From contig NZ_VDUX01000001.1 in the NCBI RefSeq assembly GCF_008039565.1, forward strand, positions 496,001 through 560,000: a stretch of 64,000 bases of DNA, in the 5' to 3' direction. Below the pieces are notes generated by a model, which was not told the origin of the DNA, did no database searches, and was given only the letters and a program-made list of their open reading frames with translations. The stretch's first letter is position 1, and each line of letters starts with the position of its first letter. A program made the position numbers and the translations under genes. The stretch comes from Aeromicrobium terrae (GTDB taxonomy: Bacteria > Actinomycetota > Actinomycetes > Propionibacteriales > Nocardioidaceae). This document shows, one piece after another, positions 15,754 through 23,765 of the stretch.

Positions 15754-17061
15754 TCAGACGAGGACTGCTCCTTCCATGAGGCCGACGGCACGCAGGTCGC
15801 GGTACCACCGCTCGACCGGGTGCTCCTTCACGAAGCCGTGGCCGCCGAGCAGCTGGACGCCATCGGTGCCGATCTTCATGCCGTGCTCACCGGCCAGCCG
15901 CCGGGCGAGCGCGACCTGGCGGCCGATGTCCATGCCCTGCTCGGCCTGCGACGCGGCCCGAAGCGTGGTCAGGCGCATGCCCTCGAGCTCGATCGCGATG
16001 TTCGCGACCATGAACGCGACGGCCTGGCGGTGGGCGATCGGCTCGCCGAACGCCTCGCGGGTCTTCACGTACTCCGACGTGTAGTCGAGCACGGCCTTGC
16101 CGGTGCCCAGGGCGAGCGCCGCCCACCCGAGACGGGACAGACGGACGCACTCGCGGTAGTCGTCGGCCGTCCCGAGGAGCGCGGACTCCGGGACGGTGAC
16201 GCCGTCGAGCTGGAGCCGGCTGAGCGCTGCCGCGCGCAGGCCCATGCCCGGGTCGGCCTTCACGCCGACGCCGGAGGTGCTCGCCTCGACCACGAAGAGC
16301 CGGGACTCGCCGTCCAGCGAGGCGCCGACGACGAACAGCTCGGCCTCCGAGCCGCGGACGGCGGCGGACTTCAGGCCGTCGAGCACGTATCCGTCGGCCG
16401 TCTTGGTGGCGGTGGTCTGCAGCGCGAACGGGTCGAACAGGGCCCGCGGCTCCGCGAGCACGAGCGCGGCGGCCGGGACGTCGTCACCGGTGAACGCCGG
16501 CAGGTACGTCTGCTGCTGCTCGTCCGTGCCCCACAGCGAGATCGCGGTGGCCACGGCGGCGGGCGCGAGGCACGCGACGGCCTGGCCCATGTCGCCCTCG
16601 GCCAGAGCCTCGGCGACGAGGACGCCCGTCACGGCCGAGCGCTCCTCGGACAGCCCACCGAGAGACTCCGGGATGTTGAGGAGGGTCAGCCCGAACTCCG
16701 AGGTCTGGGCGAGCACCTCCTTGGAGGTGTCGGTGGCCGTGTCCGCGTCGGCGGCACCGGGACGCAGCACCTCGGCGGCGAACTCACGCACGACGCCGAC
16801 GATCATCTCCTGGTCCTCGGTGGGCGTGAGGTCGAAGACGCCGGCGTCCGGCGCCGAGCTCTGACGCTTCGGCTTGCCCGAGCCCTTGACCCGCTTGAAC
16901 GTGCGGGCTGCTGCTCCGGCGGCCTGGAAGCCGCCCTTGGCGCCTTGGTACACGGCGCGCTCGGTCGCCTTGCGGAGGCCGAGCTTGTCGATGGCCGGCG
17001 AGCTGGCGATGCGGTTCAGCACTGCCAGGCCGATGCCCATGGGGTCCTTGCGATTGGCCAC
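15754..17061 (-). CDS. Acyl-CoA dehydrogenase with N-terminal extension (first gene of pair)
   Basis: A 435-residue acyl-CoA dehydrogenase. About 78 basic, helix-rich residues (with NRIASSPAIDKLGLRK) precede the usual N-terminal domain beginning near LTPTEDQEM. The FAD-contacting block near ALVLAEPRALFDPFALQTTATK is degenerate compared with its partner, and the C-terminus ends at LMEGAVLV soon after the glutamate position, lacking the usual tail. This suggests a structural subunit in a heteromer with the next gene. The GTG start has AGGAG seven bases upstream. A TACACT -10 and two small palindromes lie further upstream. Confidence 0.87.
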   Translation of the reverse strand: MANRKDPMGIGLAVLNRIASSPAIDKLGLRKATERAVYQGAKGGFQAAGAAARTFKRVKGSGKPKRQSSAPDAGVFDLTPTEDQEMIVGVVREFAAEVLRPGAADADTATDTSKEVLAQTSEFGLTLLNIPESLGGLSEERSAVTGVLVAEALAEGDMGQAVACLAPAAVATAISLWGTDEQQQTYLPAFTGDDVPAAALVLAEPRALFDPFALQTTATKTADGYVLDGLKSAAVRGSEAELFVVGASLDGESRLFVVEASTSGVGVKADPGMGLRAAALSRLQLDGVTVPESALLGTADDYRECVRLSRLGWAALALGTGKAVLDYTSEYVKTREAFGEPIAHRQAVAFMVANIAIELEGMRLTTLRAASQAEQGMDIGRQVALARRLAGEHGMKIGTDGVQLLGGHGFVKEHPVERWYRDLRAVGLMEGAVLV

Positions 17062-17104
17062 GGAAAGCTCCTCGTGAACGAAGACGGTCGTCCGTCCATC
17101 CCCG

Positions 17105-17142
17105 AGTGTAACTCCGAGTTGCAGTTCGCATACCCAAGGTAT
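17105..17142 (-). promoter_or_regulatory. Promoter region of the acyl-CoA dehydrogenase pair with palindromes
   Basis: A TACACT -10 is at 17105-17110. AACTC-C-GAGTT overlaps its upstream edge (17110-17120), and ATACC-CAA-GGTAT lies at 17130-17142. Either palindrome could be a repressor site. No -35 with good spacing is clear. Confidence 0.4.
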
Positions 17143-17229
17143 CCAAGATCACGTCAGGCACCCGGGCTCGCCGCGCGCCACACGCCGGATAGCGTGGGTC
17201 CGCGGACCACCGACCGAGGAGAACGACGC

Positions 17230-17826
17230 GTGCCAGCCCAGCAGTCCCGGCCCCTGCCCGGAGGCGGAAGCGTCCGCCCGATCACGCGGTGGGGCGACCC
17301 GGTGATGCACCGCGAGCTGGCCGACGTCACCACGTTCGACGACGACCTGCTCGTCCTGGTCCGCGACATGGTGGCCACGATGCACGCCGCGAACGGTGTC
17401 GGCCTGGCCGCGAACCAGGTCGGTGTCGACCTGAAGGTGTTCGTCTTCGACTGCCCGGACGCCGACGAGGTTCACATCACCGGCGTGGTGTGCAATCCCG
17501 TCCTCACCCTCCCCACGGGCAAGGAGCGCGAGCTCGACGAGGCCGACGAGGGCTGCCTCTCGCTGCCCGGCGCCTTCACCGCCTGCTCGCGGCCCGACTC
17601 GTCCGTCGTGCGCGGGTTCGACGAGAAGGGCGAGCCCGTCGAGTTCGTCGGCACAGGACTGCTCGCCCGCTGCCTGCAGCACGAGACCGACCACCTGTTC
17701 GGCACCGTCTTCGGGGACCGGCTCCCCGAGCGGTCCCGCAAGCGCCTGTACAAGCAGCACAAGGAGCTCGCGCACCAGTTCCCGGACGACTGGCCCGTCT
17801 CGCCGATGGTGCCTGACTCGGAGTAG
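17230..17826 (+). CDS. def: Peptide deformylase
   Basis: A 198-residue metalloenzyme that removes the formyl group from nascent proteins at the ribosome exit. All three family motifs are present: GVGLAANQVG (residues 56-65), EGCLSLPG with metal ligand C109, and QHETDHLFG with H151, E152 and H155. The start is a GTG with AGGAGA seven bases upstream; the longer open frame upstream runs antisense through the dehydrogenase gene and is not coding. It ends 3 bp before the convergent methyltransferase gene. Confidence 0.95.
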   Translation: MPAQQSRPLPGGGSVRPITRWGDPVMHRELADVTTFDDDLLVLVRDMVATMHAANGVGLAANQVGVDLKVFVFDCPDADEVHITGVVCNPVLTLPTGKERELDEADEGCLSLPGAFTACSRPDSSVVRGFDEKGEPVEFVGTGLLARCLQHETDHLFGTVFGDRLPERSRKRLYKQHKELAHQFPDDWPVSPMVPDSE

Positions 17827-17829
17827 CGG

Positions 17830-18633
17830 TCAGCGCGGCCGCAGGTGCCAGCAGGCCACTGCGACGGACGCCGCGACGTTGAGGGAGTCGATCCCCTCGG
17901 CCATCGGGATCGTCACGCGCAGGTCGGCCTCCCGCTGCCAGTGCTCGGTGAGGCCATGGCCCTCTCCCCCGACGACGATCGCCAGGCGGTCGACGTCCGC
18001 GGGGACCGAGTCGAGCGGCACAGCGTCGTCGGCAAGCGTCATCGCGTAGGTGGTGAAACCGGCGTCCCGGAGCAGGTCCGGCCCGGCGTACCAGTCGTCG
18101 AGGCGGGCGTACGGGAGCCGGAACACCGCGCCCATCGCGACCTTGACGGACCGCCGGTAGAGGGGGTCCGCGCAGCGCGGCGACAGCAGGACGGCGTCCA
18201 GTCCGAGCGCCGCCACGGTGCGGAAGACCGCCCCGATGTTCGTGTGGTCGACCAGGTCCTCCAGCACGACGATGCGTCGCGCCGTGCGGAGCACGTCCTC
18301 GACGGCCAGAGGTTCCGGACGCTCCAGCGCCGCCAGCGCACCACGATGCACGTGGAAGCCGGTCAGCTCCTCGATGAGGCCCTCGTCCAGGACGAAGCAG
18401 GGGACGTCGCTCGCGTCCAGGACGTCGGCCAGCGTGTCGAGCCAGCGCGGAGCCATCAGGAACGAGAGCGGCCGGTGCCCGGCCTCGACGGCCCGCCGCA
18501 CGACCTTCTCGCCCTCGGCGAGGTAGATGCCACGCTCGGCCTCCAGGCTGGACCGGAGCTGGACGTCGCGCAGGTGGACGTAGTCGCGGAGCCGTGGATC
18601 GGTGAGGTCATCCACGTGTGTCGTCACGGCCAC
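17830..18633 (-). CDS. TrmH/SpoU family RNA 2'-O-methyltransferase
   Basis: A 267-residue SPOUT-class RNA methyltransferase. An N-terminal substrate-binding domain (about residues 1-110) is followed by the trefoil-knot domain. Motif 1 is [19 protein letters not shown], motif 2 is [10 protein letters not shown] and motif 3 is [18 protein letters not shown]. It transfers methyl from S-adenosylmethionine to a ribose in tRNA or rRNA; the target site is unknown. The GTG at 18633 lies 6 nt after TACGCT, favouring it over the in-frame GTG at 18627. Confidence 0.92.
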   Translation of the reverse strand: MAVTTHVDDLTDPRLRDYVHLRDVQLRSSLEAERGIYLAEGEKVVRRAVEAGHRPLSFLMAPRWLDTLADVLDASDVPCFVLDEGLIEELTGFHVHRGALAALERPEPLAVEDVLRTARRIVVLEDLVDHTNIGAVFRTVAALGLDAVLLSPRCADPLYRRSVKVAMGAVFRLPYARLDDWYAGPDLLRDAGFTTYAMTLADDAVPLDSVPADVDRLAIVVGGEGHGLTEHWQREADLRVTIPMAEGIDSLNVAASVAVACWHLRPR

Positions 18634-18638
18634 CGCAC

Positions 18639-18645
18639 TAGCGTA
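18639..18645. promoter_or_regulatory. Overlapping divergent -10 elements
   Basis: The 7-bp sequence TAGCGTA reads as TAGCGT on the + strand, 7 nt before the PEBP ATG at 18652, and as TACGCT on the - strand, 6 nt before the methyltransferase GTG at 18633. Two leaderless genes would share one melted region. Confidence 0.55.
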
Positions 18646-18651
18646 GGCAGC

Positions 18652-19179
18652 ATGAGCCTCGATCGACCTGTGACCCCGGACCCGTACCCGCTGCTCCCCC
18701 AGGTGGACTCGTTCACCGTCACGAGCGTGGACGTCAGCGACGGACAGCCCCTGAAGGACGACCAGGTGAACGCCTTCGGTGACACCTCGCCGCAGCTCTC
18801 GTGGAGCGGCGCTCCCGAGGGCACCCAGTCGTTCGTCGTCACCTGCTTCGACCCGGACGCACCGATCGTCTCCGGCTTCTGGCACTGGGTCGCCGTCGAC
18901 ATCCCCGCCGACGTGACGTCGCTCGACACCGGCGCCGGCGCCTCCGACGACTCACTGCCCGGCGACGCGTTCCACGTGCGCAACGACGGCGGGGGCCACG
19001 GCTTCATGGGCGCGGCTCCGCCCGAGGGCGACCAGGTGCACCGCTACTTCTTCGTGGTGCACGCGGTCAAGGAGCCCACGCTCGGCGTCGACGCCGACGC
19101 GTCACCGGCCGTGGTGGGCTTCAACCTCGCGTTCAAGACGCTGGGCCGCGCCATCATCCACGGCACGTACCAGCACTGA
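18652..19179 (+). CDS. YbhB/YbcL family Raf kinase inhibitor-like protein (PEBP)
   Basis: A 175-residue PEBP-fold protein. Motifs [26 protein letters not shown] (ligand-pocket region) and [14 protein letters not shown] match the bacterial YbhB/YbcL group, and the [24 protein letters not shown] stretch closes the pocket. The function in bacteria is poorly known; a small anionic ligand site is expected. There is no signal peptide. The ATG is 7 nt downstream of TAGCGT. Confidence 0.93.
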   Translation: MSLDRPVTPDPYPLLPQVDSFTVTSVDVSDGQPLKDDQVNAFGDTSPQLSWSGAPEGTQSFVVTCFDPDAPIVSGFWHWVAVDIPADVTSLDTGAGASDDSLPGDAFHVRNDGGGHGFMGAAPPEGDQVHRYFFVVHAVKEPTLGVDADASPAVVGFNLAFKTLGRAIIHGTYQH

Positions 19180-19202
19180 CGGACGTTGAGCTGGGGGCAC
19201 CT

Positions 19203-19222
19203 CCCGCGGGCATGCCCGTGGG
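19203..19222. repeat. GC-rich 20-bp palindrome
   Basis: CCCGCGGGCA joins TGCCCGTGGG with no loop and one G-T wobble. It lies between two convergent genes next to a REP-like element and may help terminate the PEBP transcript. Confidence 0.45.
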
Positions 19223-19234
19223 GGCGCGAAGCGT

Positions 19235-19258
19235 CCTTTCGACAAGCTCAAGGACCGG
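19235..19258 (+). repeat. REP-like extragenic element
   Basis: The core TTCGACAAGCTCAA at 19238-19251 is identical to both arms of the inverted pair at 27173-27229. Its edge TCCTTGAG, read on the minus strand, supplies the TGA stop codon of the SPFH gene (19248-19250). Confidence 0.7.
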
Positions 19259-20360
19259 TCGGTGGCTCTCCCTCATCCGCCGGCGGAGCGTCGCTCGGCG
19301 CTGTTGCGGATCCGCCCAGACGCCCGCCCGGGCCCTCGGCGTCCTTGGCCGCCTCGAGCGCCTGCTCCACGGCGGCCTGGGTGCCGGCGTCCTCGTCGGC
19401 CTCCTCCGCGACAGGCTCCTCGATGTCGACGCGGTGCTTGCTCCCGCCGCCGTCGACCGGGATCTTCCCGATCGTGCCACCCAGGGTTCCCAGCGCCTTG
19501 GTGAGCTCGGCCGGGATGATCCACGTCGAGGCGTTCTCGCCGTTGGCGATCTTCGGCAGGGTCTGCAGGTACTGGTACGACAGCAGCTTCTGGTCCGGGT
19601 TGCCGTCGTGGATGGCCTGGAAGACGTTCAGGATGGCCTGCGCCTCGCCCTGGGCCCGCAGGATGGCGGCCTGACGGTCGGCCTGCGCGTTGAGGATCTG
19701 CGCCTGCTTCTGGCCCTCGGCGGTCAGGATGCGCGACTGCTTGTCGCCCTCGGCCGACAGGATCGCCGACTGACGCTGACCCTCGGCGTTGAGGATGGCG
19801 GCGCGCTTGTCGCGCTCGGCGCGCATCTGCTTCTCCATCGCGTCGATGATGGACGGCGGCGGGTCGATGCCCTTCAGCTCGACGCGGTTCACGCGGATGC
19901 CCCACTTGCCGGTGGCGCCGTCGAGCTCGCCGCGCAGGCCGGAGTTGATCTGGTCGCGGCTGGTCAACGCGTGCTCGAGGGTCATGCCGCCGATGATGTT
20001 GCGGAGCGTCGTCATGGTGAGCTGCTCGATCGCCTGGATGTAGTTGGCGATCTCGTACGTGGCCGCCACGGCGTCGGTGACCTGGAAGTAGATGACCGTG
20101 TCGATCGAGACCGTCAGGTTGTCCTCGGTGATCACCGGCTGGGGCGGGAACGACACGACCTGCTCGCGCAGGTCGATCATGTAGCGCACCTTGTCGATGA
20201 ACGGCAGCACGATGTTCAGGCCGGCCGGGAGCGTGGTGCGGTACTTGCCGAAGCGCTCGACGATGCCGGCCCGCGCCTGCGGGACGATCTTGATCGTCAT
20301 CGACAGGACGACCACCGCCAGGACGGCGACGAGGATGAGGAAGACGGAGATGGTGGACAT
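19248..20360 (-). CDS. SPFH/band 7 (stomatin-like) membrane protein
   Basis: A 370-residue membrane scaffold protein. One N-terminal hydrophobic helix (ISVFLILVAVLAVVVLSM) anchors it. The SPFH domain follows (about residues 25-190), then a coiled coil built of near-perfect 11-residue repeats of the type AILxAEGxxQS (about 190-245). The acidic Ala/Glu/Pro-rich C-tail ends inside a REP-like element. It pairs with NfeD immediately upstream (TGATG overlap), as stomatin/NfeD pairs do in membrane microdomains. It is the last gene of a three-gene operon. Confidence 0.93.
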   Translation of the reverse strand: MSTISVFLILVAVLAVVVLSMTIKIVPQARAGIVERFGKYRTTLPAGLNIVLPFIDKVRYMIDLREQVVSFPPQPVITEDNLTVSIDTVIYFQVTDAVAATYEIANYIQAIEQLTMTTLRNIIGGMTLEHALTSRDQINSGLRGELDGATGKWGIRVNRVELKGIDPPPSIIDAMEKQMRAERDKRAAILNAEGQRQSAILSAEGDKQSRILTAEGQKQAQILNAQADRQAAILRAQGEAQAILNVFQAIHDGNPDQKLLSYQYLQTLPKIANGENASTWIIPAELTKALGTLGGTIGKIPVDGGGSKHRVDIEEPVAEEADEDAGTQAAVEQALEAAKDAEGPGGRLGGSATAPSDAPPADEGEPPTGP

Positions 20361-20809
20361 CAGGACTCCTTGGCGGTGACGACGGCCGTGGCGCCGTCGA
20401 TGCGGACGACGCTGACCCACGCGCCGGTGTCGAAGGTGTCTGGGCCGTCGGTGCGGGCCGACCAGATCTCGCTGGCGAGACGGATCCGGCCGTCGGTGCT
20501 GGTCACCGGCTCGACGACCTCGGCGTCGCGCCCGACGAGGTTCTGGTGGCCGGTGGTGAGCGTGGGGCCGGCGTGCAGCTTCGCGACGATCGGCGGACGG
20601 GCGAAGAACAGCAGCGCGACCGAGACGATGACGAAGACCAGCAGGGCGAGCCAGAACGGCCCGCCGGCCGCGGCCACCAGGGCTCCCGCGAGCGCTCCGA
20701 GCGCGAACATCAGCAGCACGAGGTCCAGGCTCATCAGCTCGACGACGGACAGCAGGACCGCGACACCGACCCAGGTGACCCACGCGTGGTCAGTCATCCA
20801 GTCGATCAT
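20360..20809 (-). CDS. NfeD family membrane protein
   Basis: A 149-residue protein with three to four transmembrane helices (about residues 10-75) and a C-terminal OB-fold domain (LVGRDAEVVEPV...GAWVSVVRIDGATAVV), the short NfeD form without the protease domain. It is the usual partner of SPFH proteins. Its start overlaps the ABC gene stop in ATGA, and its stop overlaps the SPFH start in TGATG, so all three proteins should be made in fixed proportion. Confidence 0.93.
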   Translation of the reverse strand: MIDWMTDHAWVTWVGVAVLLSVVELMSLDLVLLMFALGALAGALVAAAGGPFWLALLVFVIVSVALLFFARPPIVAKLHAGPTLTTGHQNLVGRDAEVVEPVTSTDGRIRLASEIWSARTDGPDTFDTGAWVSVVRIDGATAVVTAKES

Positions 20810-21615
20810 GTGACCCTCCTTCGCCGCCCGTAGGCCGAGCGTCGTGCCGTGTAGCGCCCGTCGTCGACGCCCAGCTCCAGTGTCATGCCGAAGGTACGCC
20901 CCAACGAGTCCGCTGTGAGCGTCTCCGCCAAAGGTCCTTGGGCGACCACCTTGCCGTCGCGGAGCATCAGCACGTGCGTGAAACCGCGCGGGATCTCCTC
21001 GACGTGGTGGCTCACCATCACGAGCACGGGTGCGTCGTCGGACGCGGACAGGACCTCGAGGCTGGCCAGCAGGTCCTCGCGCGCGCCGAGGTCGAGGCCG
21101 GCGCCCGGCTCGTCGAGCAGGAGGAGCTCCGGGTCGGTCATCAGCGCGCGGGCGATCAGCGTCCGCTTGCGCTCGCCCTCCGACAACGTGCCGTAGGTGC
21201 GGTTGGCCAGGGCGGTGATGCCGAGCTCGCCCATGATCTGGTCGGCACGGGCGAGGTCCTCGCGGTCGTACTCCTCACGCCAGCGGCCCAGGACGCCGTG
21301 CGCCGCTGACATCACGGCGTCGCGCACGGACTCCCGCGGCGGGATGCGCTCGGCGACGGCCGTGCCGGTGTGGCCGATGCGGGTGCGCAGGTCGAAGACG
21401 TCGACCTCACCCAGCCGGCGGCCGAGGATCTCGGCCTCGCCGGACGACGGGAACATCGTGGCGCCGATGATCTGCATCAACGTGCTCTTGCCGGCGCCGT
21501 TCGCCCCGAGGACGACCCAGCGCTCCCCCTCGTGCACGGTCCAGGAGACGTTCTCCAGGAGCAGCTTGCCGGGTCGTACGACACTCACTTCCGAGAGCGC
21601 GAAAGCCGGCGGCAT
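20806..21615 (-). CDS. ABC transporter ATP-binding protein (no permease in operon)
   Basis: A 269-residue single ABC ATPase. Walker A is GANGAGKST, the signature is LSEGERKR, Walker B is ELLLLDEPGAGLD, and the switch histidine is in VSHHVEEIP. The sequence is of the ModF/YlmA-like soluble type. There is no permease gene beside it; instead it is translationally coupled to NfeD and SPFH genes. The ATG at 21615 has GGGAGGA five bases upstream, so it was chosen over the ATG at 21630. Confidence 0.93.
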   Translation of the reverse strand: MPPAFALSEVSVVRPGKLLLENVSWTVHEGERWVVLGANGAGKSTLMQIIGATMFPSSGEAEILGRRLGEVDVFDLRTRIGHTGTAVAERIPPRESVRDAVMSAAHGVLGRWREEYDREDLARADQIMGELGITALANRTYGTLSEGERKRTLIARALMTDPELLLLDEPGAGLDLGAREDLLASLEVLSASDDAPVLVMVSHHVEEIPRGFTHVLMLRDGKVVAQGPLAETLTADSLGRTFGMTLELGVDDGRYTARRSAYGRRRRVT

Positions 21616-21707
21616 GCAGTCCTCCCTCATACAGGTCCGAGTGAGGCCAACCTATCGCCCGGCGTCACACGCTCGGTGCCTGCCCGCTCGCGATAACCTC
21701 AGGCGCG

Positions 21708-22925
21708 ATGACTGCAGACATGGAGGGCCACGTCCCCGCCGTCCACCTCACCGACCCGACCGTGCTGGTCACGCTCACCGGTGCGGACCAGAGCGGTGTC
21801 TCCACGCGGCTCTTCGAGAGCCTTGCGGCGTTCGACCTGGAGGTCATCGACGTCGAGCAGCTCGTCGTCCGCGGCCGGCTGATGCTCAGCGCGCTCGTCA
21901 CCGCACCGGAGGACGTCGCCGCGCTCGAGCGCACCGCCCGTGAGGTGGGCGAGCAGTTCGATCTCGACGTCGAGATCGAGCAGGGCACGGGCGACAACCG
22001 GCCCCGACGCATCGGCCGCGGCCAGGTGACGATCCTGGGCCACCCGCTGCGTCCCGCCGCGATGGCGGCCATCACCGAGCGGATCAAGGAGGCCGGCGGC
22101 AACATCGACCGCATCCTGCGCCTGGCCCGCTACCCCGTCACCGCACTGCGGCTGGAGGTCTCCGGCGCCGACCCGGACGTCCTCCAGGCCGACCTCGCCG
22201 CTGCCGCGTTCGAGCACGGCGTCGACATCGCCGTCGAGGAGCGCGGGATCCTGCGGCACGCCCAGCGGCTGGTGGTGATGGACGTCGACTCCACGCTCAT
22301 CCAGGGCGAGGTGATCGAGATGCTCGCCGAGCACGCCGGCTTCGGGTCGGAGGTGGCCGCGATCACCGAGTCGGCGATGCGCGGCGAGCTGGACTTCGAG
22401 GAGTCGCTGCGGGCGCGGGTCGCCCTGCTGAAGGGCGTGCCCGCCTCCGCGCTCGACGAGGTGGCTGCCTCGCTGGAGTACACGCCGGGAGCCCGCACCA
22501 TGGTCCGGACCCTCAAGCGCCTCGGCTACCGATTCGCGCTGGTCAGCGGCGGTTTCACCGCGATCATCGACCGTATCGCCGACGAGCTGGGCATCGACTA
22601 CGTCGCCGCGAACGACCTCGAGGTCGCGGAAGGCCGGCTCACCGGCCAGGTGCTGGGCCAGGTCGTCGACCGCGCCGGCAAGGCCGAGGCGCTGCGTCGG
22701 TTCGCGGCCGAGGCCCGCATCCCGGTCAAGAACACCGTGGCCATCGGCGACGGGGCGAACGACCTCGACATGCTGGCCGCCGCCGGGCTGGGGATCGCGT
22801 TCAACGCGAAGCCGCTGGTCCGCGACCAGGCGCGCACGTCGGTGAACGTCCCGTACCTGGACTCGATCGTCTACCTGCTCGGCATCACGCGCGAGGAGGT
22901 CGAGGCGGCCGACGCCGCCGACTAG
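21708..22925 (+). CDS. serB: Phosphoserine phosphatase SerB
   Basis: A 405-residue actinobacterial-type SerB, the last step of serine synthesis from 3-phosphoglycerate. The N-terminal half holds tandem ACT-like domains (about residues 14-170) that likely sense serine. The HAD phosphatase domain starts at MDVDST with nucleophile D192 and acid/base D194, and ends with the metal-binding GDGANDLDML. It is monocistronic, with TAACCT 8 nt before the ATG as a possible -10. It ends 3 bp from the convergent dodecin gene. Confidence 0.95.
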   Translation: MTADMEGHVPAVHLTDPTVLVTLTGADQSGVSTRLFESLAAFDLEVIDVEQLVVRGRLMLSALVTAPEDVAALERTAREVGEQFDLDVEIEQGTGDNRPRRIGRGQVTILGHPLRPAAMAAITERIKEAGGNIDRILRLARYPVTALRLEVSGADPDVLQADLAAAAFEHGVDIAVEERGILRHAQRLVVMDVDSTLIQGEVIEMLAEHAGFGSEVAAITESAMRGELDFEESLRARVALLKGVPASALDEVAASLEYTPGARTMVRTLKRLGYRFALVSGGFTAIIDRIADELGIDYVAANDLEVAEGRLTGQVLGQVVDRAGKAEALRRFAAEARIPVKNTVAIGDGANDLDMLAAAGLGIAFNAKPLVRDQARTSVNVPYLDSIVYLLGITREEVEAADAAD

Positions 22926-22928
22926 GTC

Positions 22929-23144
22929 CTACTCGTCGTCCTCGAGGCGGAAGCCGAGCTTCATCGTCACCTGGTAGTGCGAGACCTCGGTGTCGGTGAT
23001 CTGGCCGCGGATGCCCTCGACCTCGAACCAGTCGAGGTGGCGCAGCGTGCGGCCCGCACGCTGGATGCCGTTCTCGATGGCCTCCGTGACGCCCTCGGGC
23101 GACGTGCCGACGATCTCCGTGACGCGATAGGTGCGGTTGCTCAT
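22929..23144 (-). CDS. Dodecin family flavin-binding protein
   Basis: A 71-residue protein of the dodecin family, which forms hollow dodecamers that store or buffer flavins or CoA. The pattern IVGTSPEGVTEAIENGIQRA (helix), LDWFEVEGIRGQI with flavin-stacking W39, and YQVTMKLGFRLED (last strand) matches the family along its full length. The ATG at 23144 gives the usual size; the longer upstream frame is not coding. Confidence 0.95.
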   Translation of the reverse strand: MSNRTYRVTEIVGTSPEGVTEAIENGIQRAGRTLRHLDWFEVEGIRGQITDTEVSHYQVTMKLGFRLEDDE

Positions 23145-23186
23145 GCGCCCATCATGCCGCCAAGGGCGGCCCGAGGTGCACGAGCG

Positions 23187-23192
23187 TAGGCT
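23187..23192 (+). promoter_or_regulatory. -10 element TAGGCT of the DUF3099 gene
   Basis: TAGGCT is followed by GGAGGC (6 nt) and the ATG at 23199. The spacer also reads as a Shine-Dalgarno, so either a leaderless or a very short-leader mRNA is possible. Confidence 0.5.
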
Positions 23193-23198
23193 GGAGGC

Positions 23199-23513
23199 AT
23201 GGCGAACGACCGCGACGACGATCAGGTCTTCTCGATCACGTCCGCGCGGTCCGGGCACAGCGACGACCTCGGATCACGCGAGAAGCGCTACGCCATCTCC
23301 ATGGGCATCCGCACCTTGTGCTTCGTCGGCGCCATCATCGCCTGGCAGACCATCGGCGGCTGGGTGCCGTGGCTGCTGCTGGTCGGAGCGGTCGTGCTGC
23401 CGTACACGTCGGTCGTCCTGGCCAACGCCGGCGTGCGGCAGAGGGGCGAGGGCGACAACCTCATGAAGCCCGAGCCGTACGGCACGCTGGGGCCCGGCTC
23501 GCCCGATGACTGA
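23199..23513 (+). CDS. DUF3099 domain-containing membrane protein
   Basis: A 104-residue actinobacterial protein of unknown function. It has a polar N-terminus (VFSITSARSGHSDDL...REKRYAISMGIRT, the family signature), then two transmembrane helices (about 36-52 and 57-75), and a polar tail. It overlaps the next small gene by 8 bp, suggesting translational coupling. Confidence 0.9.
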   Translation: MANDRDDDQVFSITSARSGHSDDLGSREKRYAISMGIRTLCFVGAIIAWQTIGGWVPWLLLVGAVVLPYTSVVLANAGVRQRGEGDNLMKPEPYGTLGPGSPDD

Positions 23514-23706
23514 CGCCCTGATCTGCTCGTCGAAGGGGTGCACGAGCCCCGCGGTGCACCAGATCGAGTGGAACAACCCGAAGATCCACACGCCGGACCG
23601 TCGCAAGGTGTGGCTGGCCTGCGACGAGCACGAACCCACGTTGCGCTCGTTCCTCGACGCCCGCGGCTTCTACAAGGACACCGTCCCCGTCGACCGCAAT
23701 ATGTGA
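23506..23706 (+). CDS. Small Cys-rich hypothetical protein
   Basis: A 66-residue protein found as a short conserved hypothetical in actinobacteria; I cannot name its function. C7-x4-C12 near the N-terminus and C39-D-E-H42 could bind one zinc ion. The phrase RRKVWLACDEH followed by a helix LRSFLDARGFY looks conserved in character. It starts within the DUF3099 gene (8-bp overlap), and its TGA stop is formed by the first bases of a palindromic element. Confidence 0.75.
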   Translation: MTDALICSSKGCTSPAVHQIEWNNPKIHTPDRRKVWLACDEHEPTLRSFLDARGFYKDTVPVDRNM

Positions 23707-23751
23707 CGCTCAGGGCGTTATCCAGCGCTCATGACGCCTTGAGCGTCACAT
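23701..23751. repeat. Palindromic element between convergent genes
   Basis: A 17-bp stem (23701-23717 with 23735-23751, one G-U) encloses a 17-nt loop. The arm ATGTGACGCTCAGGGCG provides the last Met codon and the TGA stop of the 66-residue protein. It probably works as a bidirectional terminator between this gene and moaA. Confidence 0.65.
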
Positions 23752-23765
23752 TTCGCGAAGACCCG

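Noticed and set aside
15820-17229. A possible large N-terminal extension of peptide deformylase
   Set aside because: The extension lies antisense to a clear acyl-CoA dehydrogenase, and a GTG with a good Shine-Dalgarno starts the normal-length deformylase.
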